From: Riemerella columbina
GTDB taxonomy: Bacteria; Bacteroidota; Bacteroidia; Flavobacteriales; Weeksellaceae
Direction: 5' to 3'
DNA length: 64,000 nucleotides
Assembly: GCF_030517065.1 (NCBI RefSeq)
Contig: NZ_CP103950.1
Span: 930,001-994,000 of the forward strand
Positions 26,833 to 34,944 of this stretch are shown here, piece after piece (positions within the stretch are counted from its first letter, which is position 1; the number at the start of each line of letters is the position of its first letter). The notes below the pieces were generated by a model. The model was not told the DNA's origin and searched no databases. It saw only the letters and a program-made list of their open reading frames with translations. Position numbers and translations under genes: made by a program.

Positions 26833-27531
26833 GTGGTATTCCACCACAGAACCACCAAGGAGGATAACGGACTTTATTTAGGCTTAGACAATATAGAAGT
26901 AGGCTATGATAATAAAGATACTGCTGCAGCGGTTAAAACTTCACCAAAATTAACTGATGAAAAAGACATCAAAGCAGCTTTAGCCCAAGGAGTAGAATTG
27001 ATAAAAGCCAGCGATTTTGAAACTTCAGAAACGCCAACGAGCCCTCAAAGGTTTGAGAAAAAACAATTCGGTTTCGTTAATCAAGCTTACCTTACAGGTT
27101 ATGAGGTGATTAAAGATGGTGTGGTGGTAGAGAATATAGATGATTTCAATAAAACCACTTACGGCGAAACAATAGACACAAACGGCACTTATACCTATGA
27201 TGTAGTTGCACTATACTCAGATGGCGTTAAGTCTCAGAAAGAAACCGTCGTGGTAGAAATCACCACTCTCGGCACCAACGAAGCGACTGCCAATGCAGGC
27301 TTAAAAGTGTATCCAAACCTATCTACAGGGCAGTTTGTAGTGGAGGCAGACGCAAGCGTAAGCACACTCAAAGCCAGCGTTTATGATATGTCAGGCAAAC
27401 AAATTTTGAATAATACCTTTAAAGGTCACCGATTTGAGTTGAACTTGACGCAGTATCCTAAAGGCATTTACATCCTCAACCTTGTAGACAACCAAGGCGT
27501 GAAACACAATGTGAAACTTATGGTGAAGTAG
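26833..27531 (+). pseudogene. 5'-truncated T9SS-secreted protein (cleaved-adhesin-like tail)
   Basis: The frame starts at a GTG with an in-frame TAG directly before it (26830-26832), and has no signal peptide. The first residues (RTTKEDNGLYLGLDNIEV) are the closing strands of a cleaved-adhesin/choice-of-anchor domain, next comes a fibronectin-like stretch (NQAYLTGYEVIKDG, TYTYDVVALYSDG), and residues ~160-232 are a type A T9SS sorting domain (LKVYPNLSTGQFVVEADAS, YPKGIYILNLVDNQG, ending KLMVK). This is the C-terminal part of a larger surface protein, probably a protease or adhesin, whose 5' end was lost at the left border of the mosaic region. Without a signal peptide it cannot be exported. 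Confidence 0.75.
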
Positions 27532-27560
27532 TAGCACGCTCTTCAGCCTATTTTTAAGCA

Positions 27561-27592
27561 AAGCCAGTGATAAATTTCACTGGCTTTTTTTG
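27561..27592 (+). terminator. Rho-independent terminator
   Basis: Perfect ten-base stem AAGCCAGTGA / TCACTGGCTT, six-base loop, T run, 30 bases after the truncated T9SS gene. Confidence 0.92.
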
Positions 27593-27612
27593 TAAACCTA
27601 ACAAATTAAAAC

Positions 27613-27620
27613 TATCTTTG
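27613..27620 (+). promoter_or_regulatory. -7 element placed for leaderless recR mRNA
   Basis: TATCTTTG with five bases between its G and the recR ATG at 27626. Confidence 0.6.
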
Positions 27621-27625
27621 TTTTT

Positions 27626-28237
27626 ATGAATTTTCCCAGCAAAGTTTTAGAAAGAGCGGTAGAAGAAATATCGGAGTTGCCAGGTATCGGGAGGAAATCT
27701 GCGCTGAGGTTGGCATTGCACCTCCTTAAGCAACCTAAAACCCAAGGCTTAGCCCTAAGCGAGGCGATAAGGCACTTGGTTTCGGATATTCAATATTGCA
27801 AAAAATGCCATAATTTCTCTGATGATGAGGTTTGCGACATTTGCTCTAACGAGTATCGGCAGGGCGAGTTACTCTGCATTGTGGAGGATGTAAGAGATGT
27901 TATGGCGATTGAAAACACCAACAAATTCAAAGGTAAATATTGGGTGCTCGGTGGTAAAATATCGCCGATGGAAGGCGTGGGACCACACCAATTGAATATA
28001 GAAGGCTTAGAACAAAAACTAAGAGAAGAGCCCATCAAAGAGGTGATTTTCGCCCTTTCTGCCACGATGGAAGGCGATACCACGGTGTATTATATCTACA
28101 AAAAACTGAAAAAATTTGAAGTCCAGTTTTCCAATATAGCCCGAGGCATTGCCGTGGGTGATGAGTTAGAATACGCTGATGAAATCTCGCTGGGCAAGTC
28201 CATCATCAATAGAGTGCCGTACGATGAAACGGCTTAA
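27626..28237 (+). CDS. recR: Recombination mediator protein RecR
   Basis: 203 residues, works with RecO (encoded at 47188-47865) to load RecA at gaps and damage. N-terminal helix-hairpin-helix (ELPGIGRKSALRLALHLL), a four-cysteine zinc finger at residues ~57-72 (CKKCHNFSDDEVCDIC), then the Toprim domain (LCIVEDVRDVMAIENT, VIFALSATMEGDTT) and C-terminal Walker-B-like part. All features are intact. A glycosyltransferase gene follows 17 bases downstream in the same direction. Confidence 0.97.
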   Translation: MNFPSKVLERAVEEISELPGIGRKSALRLALHLLKQPKTQGLALSEAIRHLVSDIQYCKKCHNFSDDEVCDICSNEYRQGELLCIVEDVRDVMAIENTNKFKGKYWVLGGKISPMEGVGPHQLNIEGLEQKLREEPIKEVIFALSATMEGDTTVYYIYKKLKKFEVQFSNIARGIAVGDELEYADEISLGKSIINRVPYDETA

Positions 28238-28254
28238 AAAAACGAAATGTAAAA

Positions 28255-29109
28255 ATGAAAAAGTTAAGCATCATCATCCTTAATTATAATGTCACAGCAT
28301 TGCTGAGGAGTTGTTTGCGCTCTATTCAAAAATATGCAGACGGCATAGATTATGAAATCATCGTGGCGGATAACCATTCTACCGATACCTCTTGGAAGGC
28401 TTTAGAATCGGAGTTTCCTGAGGTTTTGTTTTTAGGCTTAGAGCACAATTATGGCTTTTCCATCGCGAATAACAAAGCTGTCCAGCGCGCCACTGGCGAG
28501 TATATCCTATTGCTCAACCCTGATACAGAATTGGTGCAAGAGGGACTTTCCAAAGTCTTAGAATTTGCAGAATCTCAGCCTAATATGGGTTGCCTTGGGG
28601 CAAGAATGTACAATGCTGAAGGTCATTTTCTACCTGAAAGCAAGCGCTCCGTTCCAGATTTTGCCAATGCTTTTGAAAAATTATTCCTCCCATTTTTTGT
28701 AACCAAAACTTCCAGAAAAAACTATTACAGAAACGATGTTGATGAGTTGGAAATAGCCCCCGTAGAGGTAATTACAGGCGCTTTTCTTTTGATGAAAAGA
28801 GCACTGTACAATCAAGTGGGCGGTTTAGATGAGCGCTATTTTATGTATGGCGAAGATATAGACCTCTGTTACACACTACTGAAAAAGGGATACCAAAATT
28901 ATTATTACGGCACCTATGCGATCCTGCATCACAAGGGACAAAGTACAGTAAAAGATGAGCGCTACATTCAACGATTTTATGGGGCAATGCATTTATTTTT
29001 AGACAAATATTATAAAGATCAACCTCTTAAATATTTTATGCTCAAACAAGGGCTTCGGCTTAAAACTTTTATAGAATATAGAAAAACAAAACCAGCAAAA
29101 TCAACTTAG
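28255..29109 (+). CDS. Family 2 glycosyltransferase
   Basis: A cytoplasmic-face GT-A glycosyltransferase of 284 residues. N-terminal nucleotide-sugar domain: LSIIILNYNVTALLRSCLRS, then EIIVADNHSTDTS; a DXD-like site in LLNPDTELV (residues ~92-100); catalytic region GAFLLMKR and GEDIDLCYTLLKKGY with the Glu-Asp base. The pattern is that of rhamnosyl- or similar transferases used for polysaccharide or O-antigen assembly; the sugar is not predictable. It is probably co-transcribed with recR. Its last codons form the left arm of the downstream terminator. Confidence 0.9.
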   Translation: MKKLSIIILNYNVTALLRSCLRSIQKYADGIDYEIIVADNHSTDTSWKALESEFPEVLFLGLEHNYGFSIANNKAVQRATGEYILLLNPDTELVQEGLSKVLEFAESQPNMGCLGARMYNAEGHFLPESKRSVPDFANAFEKLFLPFFVTKTSRKNYYRNDVDELEIAPVEVITGAFLLMKRALYNQVGGLDERYFMYGEDIDLCYTLLKKGYQNYYYGTYAILHHKGQSTVKDERYIQRFYGAMHLFLDKYYKDQPLKYFMLKQGLRLKTFIEYRKTKPAKST

Positions 29110-29125
29110 ACTTTGCTGGTTTTTT
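29088..29125. terminator. Bidirectional terminator between the glycosyltransferase and secG
   Basis: Twelve-base perfect stem AAAACCAGCAAA / TTTGCTGGTTTT flanked by A and T runs on both sides, overlapping the last codons of the plus-strand gene. It can stop transcription from both converging genes. Confidence 0.93.
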
Positions 29126-29152
29126 ATAAAATTGAGAAAAAATCCTTACGAC

Positions 29153-29533
29153 TTATTTTGATGTTGCAGGAGCATTTTCTGTGCTGTTTGCTGGCTGTTG
29201 TGGCGCTGTTGTCGTGTTGATATCCACTTTCTGATTAGGCGCTTGCGGTGCATTAGGCAACTCTTTTTTAGGCGCTGCAGGGGCTACGCTAACTGTAGGT
29301 TTTGCGGTAAGTGCCACACTGAGGACAATCAAAACCACCACGGTAATTCCTAAAGTCCAAGTGGCTTTTTCCATAAAATCATTGGTTCTCTGTACCCCAA
29401 AAGATGCAGAAGAAGTCCCACCAAAAGTCCCAGAAAGACCGCCTCCTTTCGGATTTTGTGCCATAATAATGATGATTAAAAGCACACAAGCGATAATGAT
29501 AAGAACCATAAATAAAGTAAAAACTGTACTCAT
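29153..29533 (-). CDS. secG: Preprotein translocase subunit SecG
   Basis: 126 residues, small SecYEG subunit. Two membrane helices: residues ~2-22 (LFMVLIIIACVLLIIIIM) and ~52-72, flanking the signature AQNPKGGGLSGTFGG. The C-terminal ~50 residues are a low-complexity Pro/Ala/Thr/Asn tail, longer than in Proteobacteria but usual in this phylum. It is monocistronic and convergent with the upstream glycosyltransferase gene. Confidence 0.95.
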   Translation of the reverse strand: MSTVFTLFMVLIIIACVLLIIIIMAQNPKGGGLSGTFGGTSSASFGVQRTNDFMEKATWTLGITVVVLIVLSVALTAKPTVSVAPAAPKKELPNAPQAPNQKVDINTTTAPQQPANSTENAPATSK

Positions 29534-29561
29534 AATAATAGACTGATGTTTTTTAAGTCTG

Positions 29562-29569
29562 CAAATATA
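29562..29569 (-). promoter_or_regulatory. Probable -7 element for secG
   Basis: Minus strand TATATTTG, 28 bases upstream of the secG ATG; no clear -33. Confidence 0.5.
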
Positions 29570-29675
29570 AGTATTATAATTTTAAAATGATAATCAGAAG
29601 CAAGAAAAATGTCTTAGAATTTCAATGATGATTTAAAACATCAGAGTTATAGTATAAAAATTCCGTTTATTCTCG

Positions 29676-29683
29676 TACTTTTG
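29676..29683 (+). promoter_or_regulatory. Probable -7 element for the TauE-type transporter
   Basis: TACTTTTG, 19 bases before the ATG at 29703; no TTG at the usual -33 distance. Confidence 0.5.
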
Positions 29684-29702
29684 CCTCTCAAAAAAACAAA
29701 AG

Positions 29703-30740
29703 ATGGTGATTAAAATAATAGTGCTGTTGGCGAGTACGGTGGTGGCGTTTTGGCTGAGTGCCATTTGCGGCGGCGGCGCGAGTTTGATTCTCATTCCCGT
29801 GCTCAATTGGCTGTTACCCAGCTCGGTGGTGCCGTTTTCCCTCACGATAGGGACTTTTACCAGTTCTGCCTCGCGGATTGCGGTGTTTAAGAAGCATATC
29901 AGTTGGAAAATTTTCTTCTGGTTCGTGCCGTTTTCCATTCCTGCCGTGCTTTTGGGGGCATATTTCATCAAATTTGTGAACCCCGTGTATTTGCAGCTCA
30001 TCGTGGCGATTTTTCTCATTGCCAATGTGCCACAACTGTTCATCTCTCGCAAGGAACAGAAGAAGGAAGAACGCCCGTATCCGCAGTGGGTGCTGGGTTT
30101 GGTGGGTTTTATGGCGGGCTTTGTGTCGGGGATTACGGGGGCTATTGGGCTGTTATTCAATCGGTTTTACCTTAAATATGGGCTCAGCAAAGAGCAAATT
30201 GTGGCGACGCGTGCAGCGAACGAAATCTGCCTGCACCTCATCAAATTGGTGATTTACATCGCCTTAGGTTTGTTCTCCAAAATGGCGATTCTCTTGGGGC
30301 TCATCATTGCCCTCGGAGCCGTGATTTCCTCGTATACCGTCAAGTTTATTTTGCCCCATTTGAGCGAGTTTTTGTTCCGAAAAATTGGCTACGGCGCGAT
30401 GGTGCTTTCTGGGGTGATGCTCTTGGTGAGCACTTCGCAAAAAATCATCGAACAAGACCAAATCAAAGTTCATAATTCGGGCATAGCAGGCGAGAGCGAA
30501 ATAAGTATCCAATGGCGAAAGAGTAATTTTGTGCTGGAATTTGCCCTTGATGATGGCTTGGAGGTGGAGCGACCGATTTCGGCGGAGGAACTGCCCGAAA
30601 ATCTCTATATAAAATACGAAATCCTACGCCCACAGTACGACCGCATAGAGCTGGAAAAGGTGTACCGCTTGGGCGAGGAACCGAGTTTTGAGTTCTATCT
30701 CTACAAAAATTCTACCTTGAAGAAATTGGAATTTGAGTAA
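29703..30740 (+). CDS. TauE/SafE family membrane protein (anion exporter-like)
   Basis: 345 residues. The first ~255 contain the eight-or-so hydrophobic helices and the two repeated motifs of the TauE/SafE family (AICGGGASLILIPVLNWLLP near residue 20 and GFVSGITGAIGLLFNRF near residue 145), a family linked to sulfite, sulfonate or similar anion export. The last ~90 residues are soluble and charged (EISIQWRKSNFVLEFALDDG), an extension not usual for the family; its role is unknown. Substrate cannot be told from context: the next gene is an HdeD-like membrane protein with its own promoter. Confidence 0.85.
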   Translation: MVIKIIVLLASTVVAFWLSAICGGGASLILIPVLNWLLPSSVVPFSLTIGTFTSSASRIAVFKKHISWKIFFWFVPFSIPAVLLGAYFIKFVNPVYLQLIVAIFLIANVPQLFISRKEQKKEERPYPQWVLGLVGFMAGFVSGITGAIGLLFNRFYLKYGLSKEQIVATRAANEICLHLIKLVIYIALGLFSKMAILLGLIIALGAVISSYTVKFILPHLSEFLFRKIGYGAMVLSGVMLLVSTSQKIIEQDQIKVHNSGIAGESEISIQWRKSNFVLEFALDDGLEVERPISAEELPENLYIKYEILRPQYDRIELEKVYRLGEEPSFEFYLYKNSTLKKLEFE

Positions 30741-30819
30741 AAAAAACGAAATTTTAAAAAATCTTAAAAACCGTGCGAAAAAATCGGAGCAAATAGCGTT
30801 TTATTTAGAAAAATAAATT

Positions 30820-30827
30820 TACCTTTG
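30820..30827 (+). promoter_or_regulatory. Probable -7 element for the HdeD-like gene
   Basis: TACCTTTG, 27 bases before the ATG; no clear -33. Confidence 0.5.
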
Positions 30828-30854
30828 TTGTATCACTTTTAAAATTATAAGATT

Positions 30855-31490
30855 ATGGGTACATTTAAATTTATTAAAAATACGGTGACCAACTGGTACA
30901 TTCCCCTAATTGTGGGGCTGATTTTCATCGCTACGGGCGTTTATACTTTTGTGCAACCGCTGGCATCTTATGCGGCGCTGTCGTGGGTTTTTGCCTTCTC
31001 ATTCTTGATTTCAGGATTTTCGGAAGTCTTTTTCGCCCTCAGTAGCCGCCGCCAGTTAGAGGGTTGGGGCTGGACTTTGGTCTTCGGCTTGGTCAATGTA
31101 TTTGTGGGCTTTTTGTTGCTGTCTAACACGGCATTGTCGATGGAAGTTTTGCCGTTGTATGTTGGCTTTACCATTTTGTTCCGCTCCATTTCGGGCGTAT
31201 CGATGAGTTTAGAACTGAAAGACCACGGCGTTTCCGACTGGGGCACGCTGATGCTCTGGAGCGTTTTAGGGATTTTATTCGCGTTTATGATGATTTTCAA
31301 CCCGATTTTTGGCGGACTCAACATTGTGATTTGGACAGGTTTAGCCTTCTTAATATCAGGAATTTACAGCGTAATGTTAGCTTTTAAACTCAAAAAACTA
31401 AAAGACTACGCCGAGAAAATCCCAGCCGACCTAAAAGCCAAATGGGAACAACTCCAATCCGAAATTAAATCCAAAATCACAGGGAAATAA
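30855..31490 (+). CDS. HdeD/DUF308 family membrane protein
   Basis: 211 residues with six hydrophobic helices in three hairpins, each repeating a pattern such as PLIVGLIFIATGVYTFVQP and VFGLVNVFVGFLLLSN, the internal repeat typical of HdeD/DUF308 proteins. In enterobacteria HdeD is linked to acid resistance; the biochemical function is not known. A charged, probably coiled-coil C-terminal tail (~35 residues) is cytoplasmic. Monocistronic, with its terminator just downstream. Confidence 0.85.
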   Translation: MGTFKFIKNTVTNWYIPLIVGLIFIATGVYTFVQPLASYAALSWVFAFSFLISGFSEVFFALSSRRQLEGWGWTLVFGLVNVFVGFLLLSNTALSMEVLPLYVGFTILFRSISGVSMSLELKDHGVSDWGTLMLWSVLGILFAFMMIFNPIFGGLNIVIWTGLAFLISGIYSVMLAFKLKKLKDYAEKIPADLKAKWEQLQSEIKSKITGK

Positions 31491-31527
31491 GGAATACAAA
31501 CATCTTTGTTTAAGGATATTAAAAAAT

Positions 31528-31558
31528 CTCTGTCTCAACATTGAGGCAGAGGTTTTTT
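31528..31558 (+). terminator. Rho-independent terminator
   Basis: Stem CTCTGTCTC / GAGGCAGAG (one G-T pair), six-base loop, T run, 38 bases after the HdeD-like gene. Confidence 0.9.
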
Positions 31559-31628
31559 GTGGAATTTGCTTTGAAATTCAATTGCACCTTGCATGACCTT
31601 TATAGAGAAAACGACCGATTTAAGTGAG

Positions 31629-31815
31629 GTAAAAGTTACCTTAGTTGGAGTAGAAGTTACCTTAGTTGGGGTAAAGATTACCTTAGTTAGAGTAAAGGTT
31701 ACCTAAGTTGGAGTAAAGATTACCTTAGTTAGAGTAAAGGTTACCCAAGATGAAGTAAGAGTTACCCAAGTTGGAGTAAAAGTTACCTAAGATGAAGCAA
31801 AGGTTACCCAAGATC
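31629..31815. repeat. Tandem array of nine 21-bp units
   Basis: Nine head-to-tail units of exactly 21 bases, the first GTAAAAGTTACCTTAGTTGG+A at 31629 and the last, 19 bases long, ending at 31815. Units 3 and 5 are identical; others differ at 2-7 positions. The core GTTACC or ATTACC is present in all. Twenty-one bases are two DNA helical turns and also seven codons: on the plus strand the units read Val-Lys-Val-Thr-(Leu/Gln/stop)-Val-Gly, with TAA in units 4 and 8. An ATG at 31593 opens a 37-codon frame into the array that ends in unit 4. The array lies between two terminators, in the gap between convergent genes, so it is probably non-coding. There are no spacers. Confidence 0.92.
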
Positions 31816-31834
31816 ATTTTTTTCAAATTCCAAT

Positions 31835-31871
31835 AAAAAACAGTTCTTATTATTCATAAGAACTGTTTTTT
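31835..31871. terminator. Bidirectional terminator for the TonB receptor gene
   Basis: Perfect 16-base inverted repeat AAAAAACAGTTCTTAT / ATAAGAACTGTTTTTT with a five-base loop. It stops minus-strand transcription from the receptor gene (stop at 31892) and possibly plus-strand read-through from the repeat array. Confidence 0.93.
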
Positions 31872-31891
31872 GATATAAGGGTGACCATTTT

Positions 31892-34630
31892 CTAAAAACT
31901 AAAATTAAGCCTTGAGAAAAGATACCTTCCGTTCAGCCCAAACTGAGATGTAGAACGCGTGTACACAAACTGACCGTTGTTGGCAGAGGCAGGCAAGTTC
32001 TTACTTGGGTAGATGTCAAAAAGGTTGTTAGCTCCCACGGTGAGCGTGATGGCTGGCGTAAACTGGTAGCCGATAGACAAATCCGTCACGATTTTGTCCG
32101 CCATAATTTGGTGCTCGTTGTATTCCTTAATGCCATCATTGTTCACATCAATGTTATCCGCGCCTGTCACCTTGCCGAAATAGCTGTTTCTAAGGTATAG
32201 CGAAAACTGTTTCCAACTGAGGTTGTGGGACAATCCGGCTTTGATTCTTGGAATGGCTTCTTCGGTGTAAACTCTGGAGCGCTCAGAGAAATAATTGCTT
32301 TCCTGTCCTGCATTTTTCAAAATTTCGGAACTGTGGATATCGCCCACACGGCGCGTTTGGTTAAGGTTTAAAGCAAAACTATTGCTCAAACGCCAGTCGC
32401 CAGATTTATAATCGTGGGTAATCACGATGTCTAAACCTTTGGTTTCGGTGTCTATGGCATTGGCAAAAAACTGCGCTTGGTTCACATTGGCTTCTCGGAA
32501 AAGTTGGATCAGCGTGGCATTGTTCCCAGGTTTAAAGGTGTCCGTTAGCACAATCCTATTCTTGATTTTTGTGAAATAAGCATCTCCTGTCAGCGTTAGG
32601 CGCCAAGTTGGAATTTTGAATGTAAATCCAGCACTCACCGATTGGGAGGTTTCTTGTTTTAGCTTAGGGATACCCAATAGTTCTGCAATTTTAGAATCAT
32701 TGCTGAAGGTGCCCACCTCAAAAAGTTCGCCGTTGCTATAAAGGGTAGAGGTGGCATTATAATAAATCTGATGGATCGATGGCGCTCTAAATCCTGTAGA
32801 TCCTGCCACACGGAAGTTGAGGTGTTCTGTGGCTTTAATTCTGGAAGCCAATTTATAAGTAAAGGTAGAGCCAAAATCTGAATAATGCTCAAAGCGCGCG
32901 GCAGCATCTACTAAAACCCGAGGGCTTAGGTTGGCTTCTACATCGGCATAGGCGGCGTAGGAATAACGATTTTTGTCCACCGTGTTAGAGGGTCTATAGC
33001 CTGCAAACACCTGTGAGCCACCAGGGAGCGAAGCCCCGAAAAAGTCGGTAGGGTTGGTAGAAGTAGCCGTTTGTACCTGACCAAAAACATCATAAGCGAG
33101 GTAAGAGGCAGGCTCTCCAGCGGAGATTTTGAAATTTTCAGTTCTCTGTTCTGCACCAAAGGCGAGGTTAAGCCCACCCCAAACATCATAAGCTTTAGAA
33201 ATATCTAAATTGAGTGTGTTTTGAGAAAACTGCAAGCCTCCAGCATTAAACTCGTTCGGCGATTGAAATCTCAGCGAGGTATTGCCAGTGTTTTTTATGA
33301 TATAATCAAAGCTGTTGCGCCCAAAAGTGTTGCTTAAATCAATATGCCAATCGCCAATGTTTCCTTTGGTACCCGCAGAAAGCGAGAGGTCGGTAATATG
33401 GGTATTGATGTTCGGTAAAAATCCGTTAATGTGCAATCCAGTGAAGGTTCTTGCTTGGTTAGGGCGTCTGTAAAACCCTGCCGAAGTCCCATCTCTATAG
33501 CTATATCCCCCGAAAGTATAGACTTTCCATTGGTCGCTAATGGGCACTTCTATATTAGCGAAAAATTGGTGGCTACTCAGTTTAGATTGCCCCACTTGCA
33601 TATTAAAATCTCTACGAGTTAAACCTCTATACGCCAGCTCTTGGTCGGTATAATCGGCATTGAGGAGACCTTGTAGCGCTGCAATGCTATTGGCAGATTG
33701 GATTTGATTTTTAAAATCCGCCGAAAAATACCCCACCTGATTGGCGTACTGATGGATATAATCAACCAACTCTTGTCCGTGCGTGGTGGTATTGATATTG
33801 CTAAAAAGCTCGGATAGATTAACGCCATTTTCTAAGGCTCGCTTTTCTATCGCATTATAGGCATTAAAAATTTTTCCACCCTCCTCACTGGCACGGAAGG
33901 TTGGGTTTCTAAACTGTGAAGACCAAGTGAAGTTATAAAAACCACCTCTCGCCCCGATTTTGTTGCCGTAGTTCAAATCCACTTGTACGCTTTGTCCATC
34001 GGTGCCGCCGGTGTGGTCGTTAGAGGCTTGGCTGGGGTTCAGTCCATACGACACTTGCCCTGCCAGTTTTCCTGTATTTCTTTTGAGGTTGAGGTTCATC
34101 ACCCCTGCAATAGCATCAGAGCCGTATTGTGCTGCGGCGCCATCTCTAAGCACCTCTATTTTGCTTATCGCAAAAGACGGAATGGCGTTGAGATCTGTGC
34201 CCACGGTGCCTCGCCCAGGGGTGCCATTCACATTGACCAATGCCGAGGTGTGTCGGCGTTTACCATTGATGAGCACTAAAACTTGGTTAGGTCCCAAACC
34301 TCGGAGTTGGGCAGGGTCTAAATGGTCGGTGCCATCAGCATTGGTTTGCACGGTAGAGGTGAAGGAAGGCGCAATGGTATTGAGCATTTGGTTGAGGTTG
34401 GTTTGAGGCAGGCTGATCGCCATTTTTTGCACATCAAACACATCAACAGGCACAGGGCTATCGGTTTTGGAACGCCCAGTACCACGGGAGCCGAGGAGGA
34501 CCACTTCTTCCACAGTTTTGGTTTTCAGCGAATCCTTTTTAGGAGTTTGCTGACCATAGACTTCGTTAGCGGAAAGGAATAAAACCACCGCTGTAGTCCA
34601 CATATTTCTTTGGGTTATTCTTAATTTCAT
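31892..34630 (-). CDS. TonB-dependent outer-membrane receptor
   Basis: 912 residues, energy-coupled uptake across the outer membrane. Signal peptide at residues 1-26 (ending VYGQQ). A TonB-box-like segment VEEVVLLGSR follows at ~40-49, then a plug domain with LRGLGPNQVLVLINGKRR and IEVLRDGAAAQYGSDAIAGV, and a C-terminal 22-strand-type barrel ending in aromatic Phe (RLNFSF). The plug motifs resemble iron-complex/siderophore or vitamin receptors rather than the SusC class; there is no carboxypeptidase-like N-terminal extension and no SusD partner. The substrate is unknown. It is divergent from a tripartite exporter operon. Confidence 0.9.
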   Translation of the reverse strand: MKLRITQRNMWTTAVVLFLSANEVYGQQTPKKDSLKTKTVEEVVLLGSRGTGRSKTDSPVPVDVFDVQKMAISLPQTNLNQMLNTIAPSFTSTVQTNADGTDHLDPAQLRGLGPNQVLVLINGKRRHTSALVNVNGTPGRGTVGTDLNAIPSFAISKIEVLRDGAAAQYGSDAIAGVMNLNLKRNTGKLAGQVSYGLNPSQASNDHTGGTDGQSVQVDLNYGNKIGARGGFYNFTWSSQFRNPTFRASEEGGKIFNAYNAIEKRALENGVNLSELFSNINTTTHGQELVDYIHQYANQVGYFSADFKNQIQSANSIAALQGLLNADYTDQELAYRGLTRRDFNMQVGQSKLSSHQFFANIEVPISDQWKVYTFGGYSYRDGTSAGFYRRPNQARTFTGLHINGFLPNINTHITDLSLSAGTKGNIGDWHIDLSNTFGRNSFDYIIKNTGNTSLRFQSPNEFNAGGLQFSQNTLNLDISKAYDVWGGLNLAFGAEQRTENFKISAGEPASYLAYDVFGQVQTATSTNPTDFFGASLPGGSQVFAGYRPSNTVDKNRYSYAAYADVEANLSPRVLVDAAARFEHYSDFGSTFTYKLASRIKATEHLNFRVAGSTGFRAPSIHQIYYNATSTLYSNGELFEVGTFSNDSKIAELLGIPKLKQETSQSVSAGFTFKIPTWRLTLTGDAYFTKIKNRIVLTDTFKPGNNATLIQLFREANVNQAQFFANAIDTETKGLDIVITHDYKSGDWRLSNSFALNLNQTRRVGDIHSSEILKNAGQESNYFSERSRVYTEEAIPRIKAGLSHNLSWKQFSLYLRNSYFGKVTGADNIDVNNDGIKEYNEHQIMADKIVTDLSIGYQFTPAITLTVGANNLFDIYPSKNLPASANNGQFVYTRSTSQFGLNGRYLFSRLNFSF

Positions 34631-34689
34631 AAGCTTGATTTTTATGGTTTGTGATAACTAAAATCGTTTGGTTAAATTTTTTGAATCTG

Positions 34690-34697
34690 CAAAGATA
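34690..34697 (-). promoter_or_regulatory. Probable -7 element for the TonB receptor gene
   Basis: Minus strand TATCTTTG, 59 bases upstream of the receptor ATG. The 314-base intergenic region holds this element, the divergent promoter at 34844-34874 and otherwise AT-rich sequence without a recognisable riboswitch or operator. Confidence 0.45.
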
Positions 34698-34843
34698 TTG
34701 TTTTTCTCACTTTCTAAGCACAGTTGTTTAAAATGAATCTATATAATTACAAGAAAATAGGGTTGTTTTATATTTAATAAATTGATTTATAGTGGTTTGT
34801 TGATTTAGCATTGCTAATGAAAAAGAGAAAGCCATAATGAAAG

Positions 34844-34874
34844 TTGATACAATGAAAAAAATAGTATATATTTG
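34844..34874 (+). promoter_or_regulatory. Promoter for the ABC exporter operon
   Basis: TTG at 34844-34846, 20 bases, then TATATTTG at 34867-34874, about 70 bases upstream of the first gene. Both motifs and spacing match the Bacteroidota consensus. Confidence 0.7.
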
Positions 34875-34944
34875 CGAAAGGATGAAATTAGCATAAAAAA
34901 TCAAGGGTAATGCTTGCTTTCATCACTCAAAAAAACTAAAAACG

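Noticed and set aside
31593-31706. 37-codon frame entering the first repeat array
   Set aside because: Ends in a unit-internal TAA and starts just after a terminator; more likely chance.
31629-31815. CRISPR-like array
   Set aside because: Units are contiguous with no spacers, only 21 bases long and vary internally; no cas genes nearby.
34631-34944. Riboswitch (cobalamin or similar) upstream of the TonB receptor
   Set aside because: Only AT-rich sequence and promoter elements seen; no conserved box or stem set on either strand.
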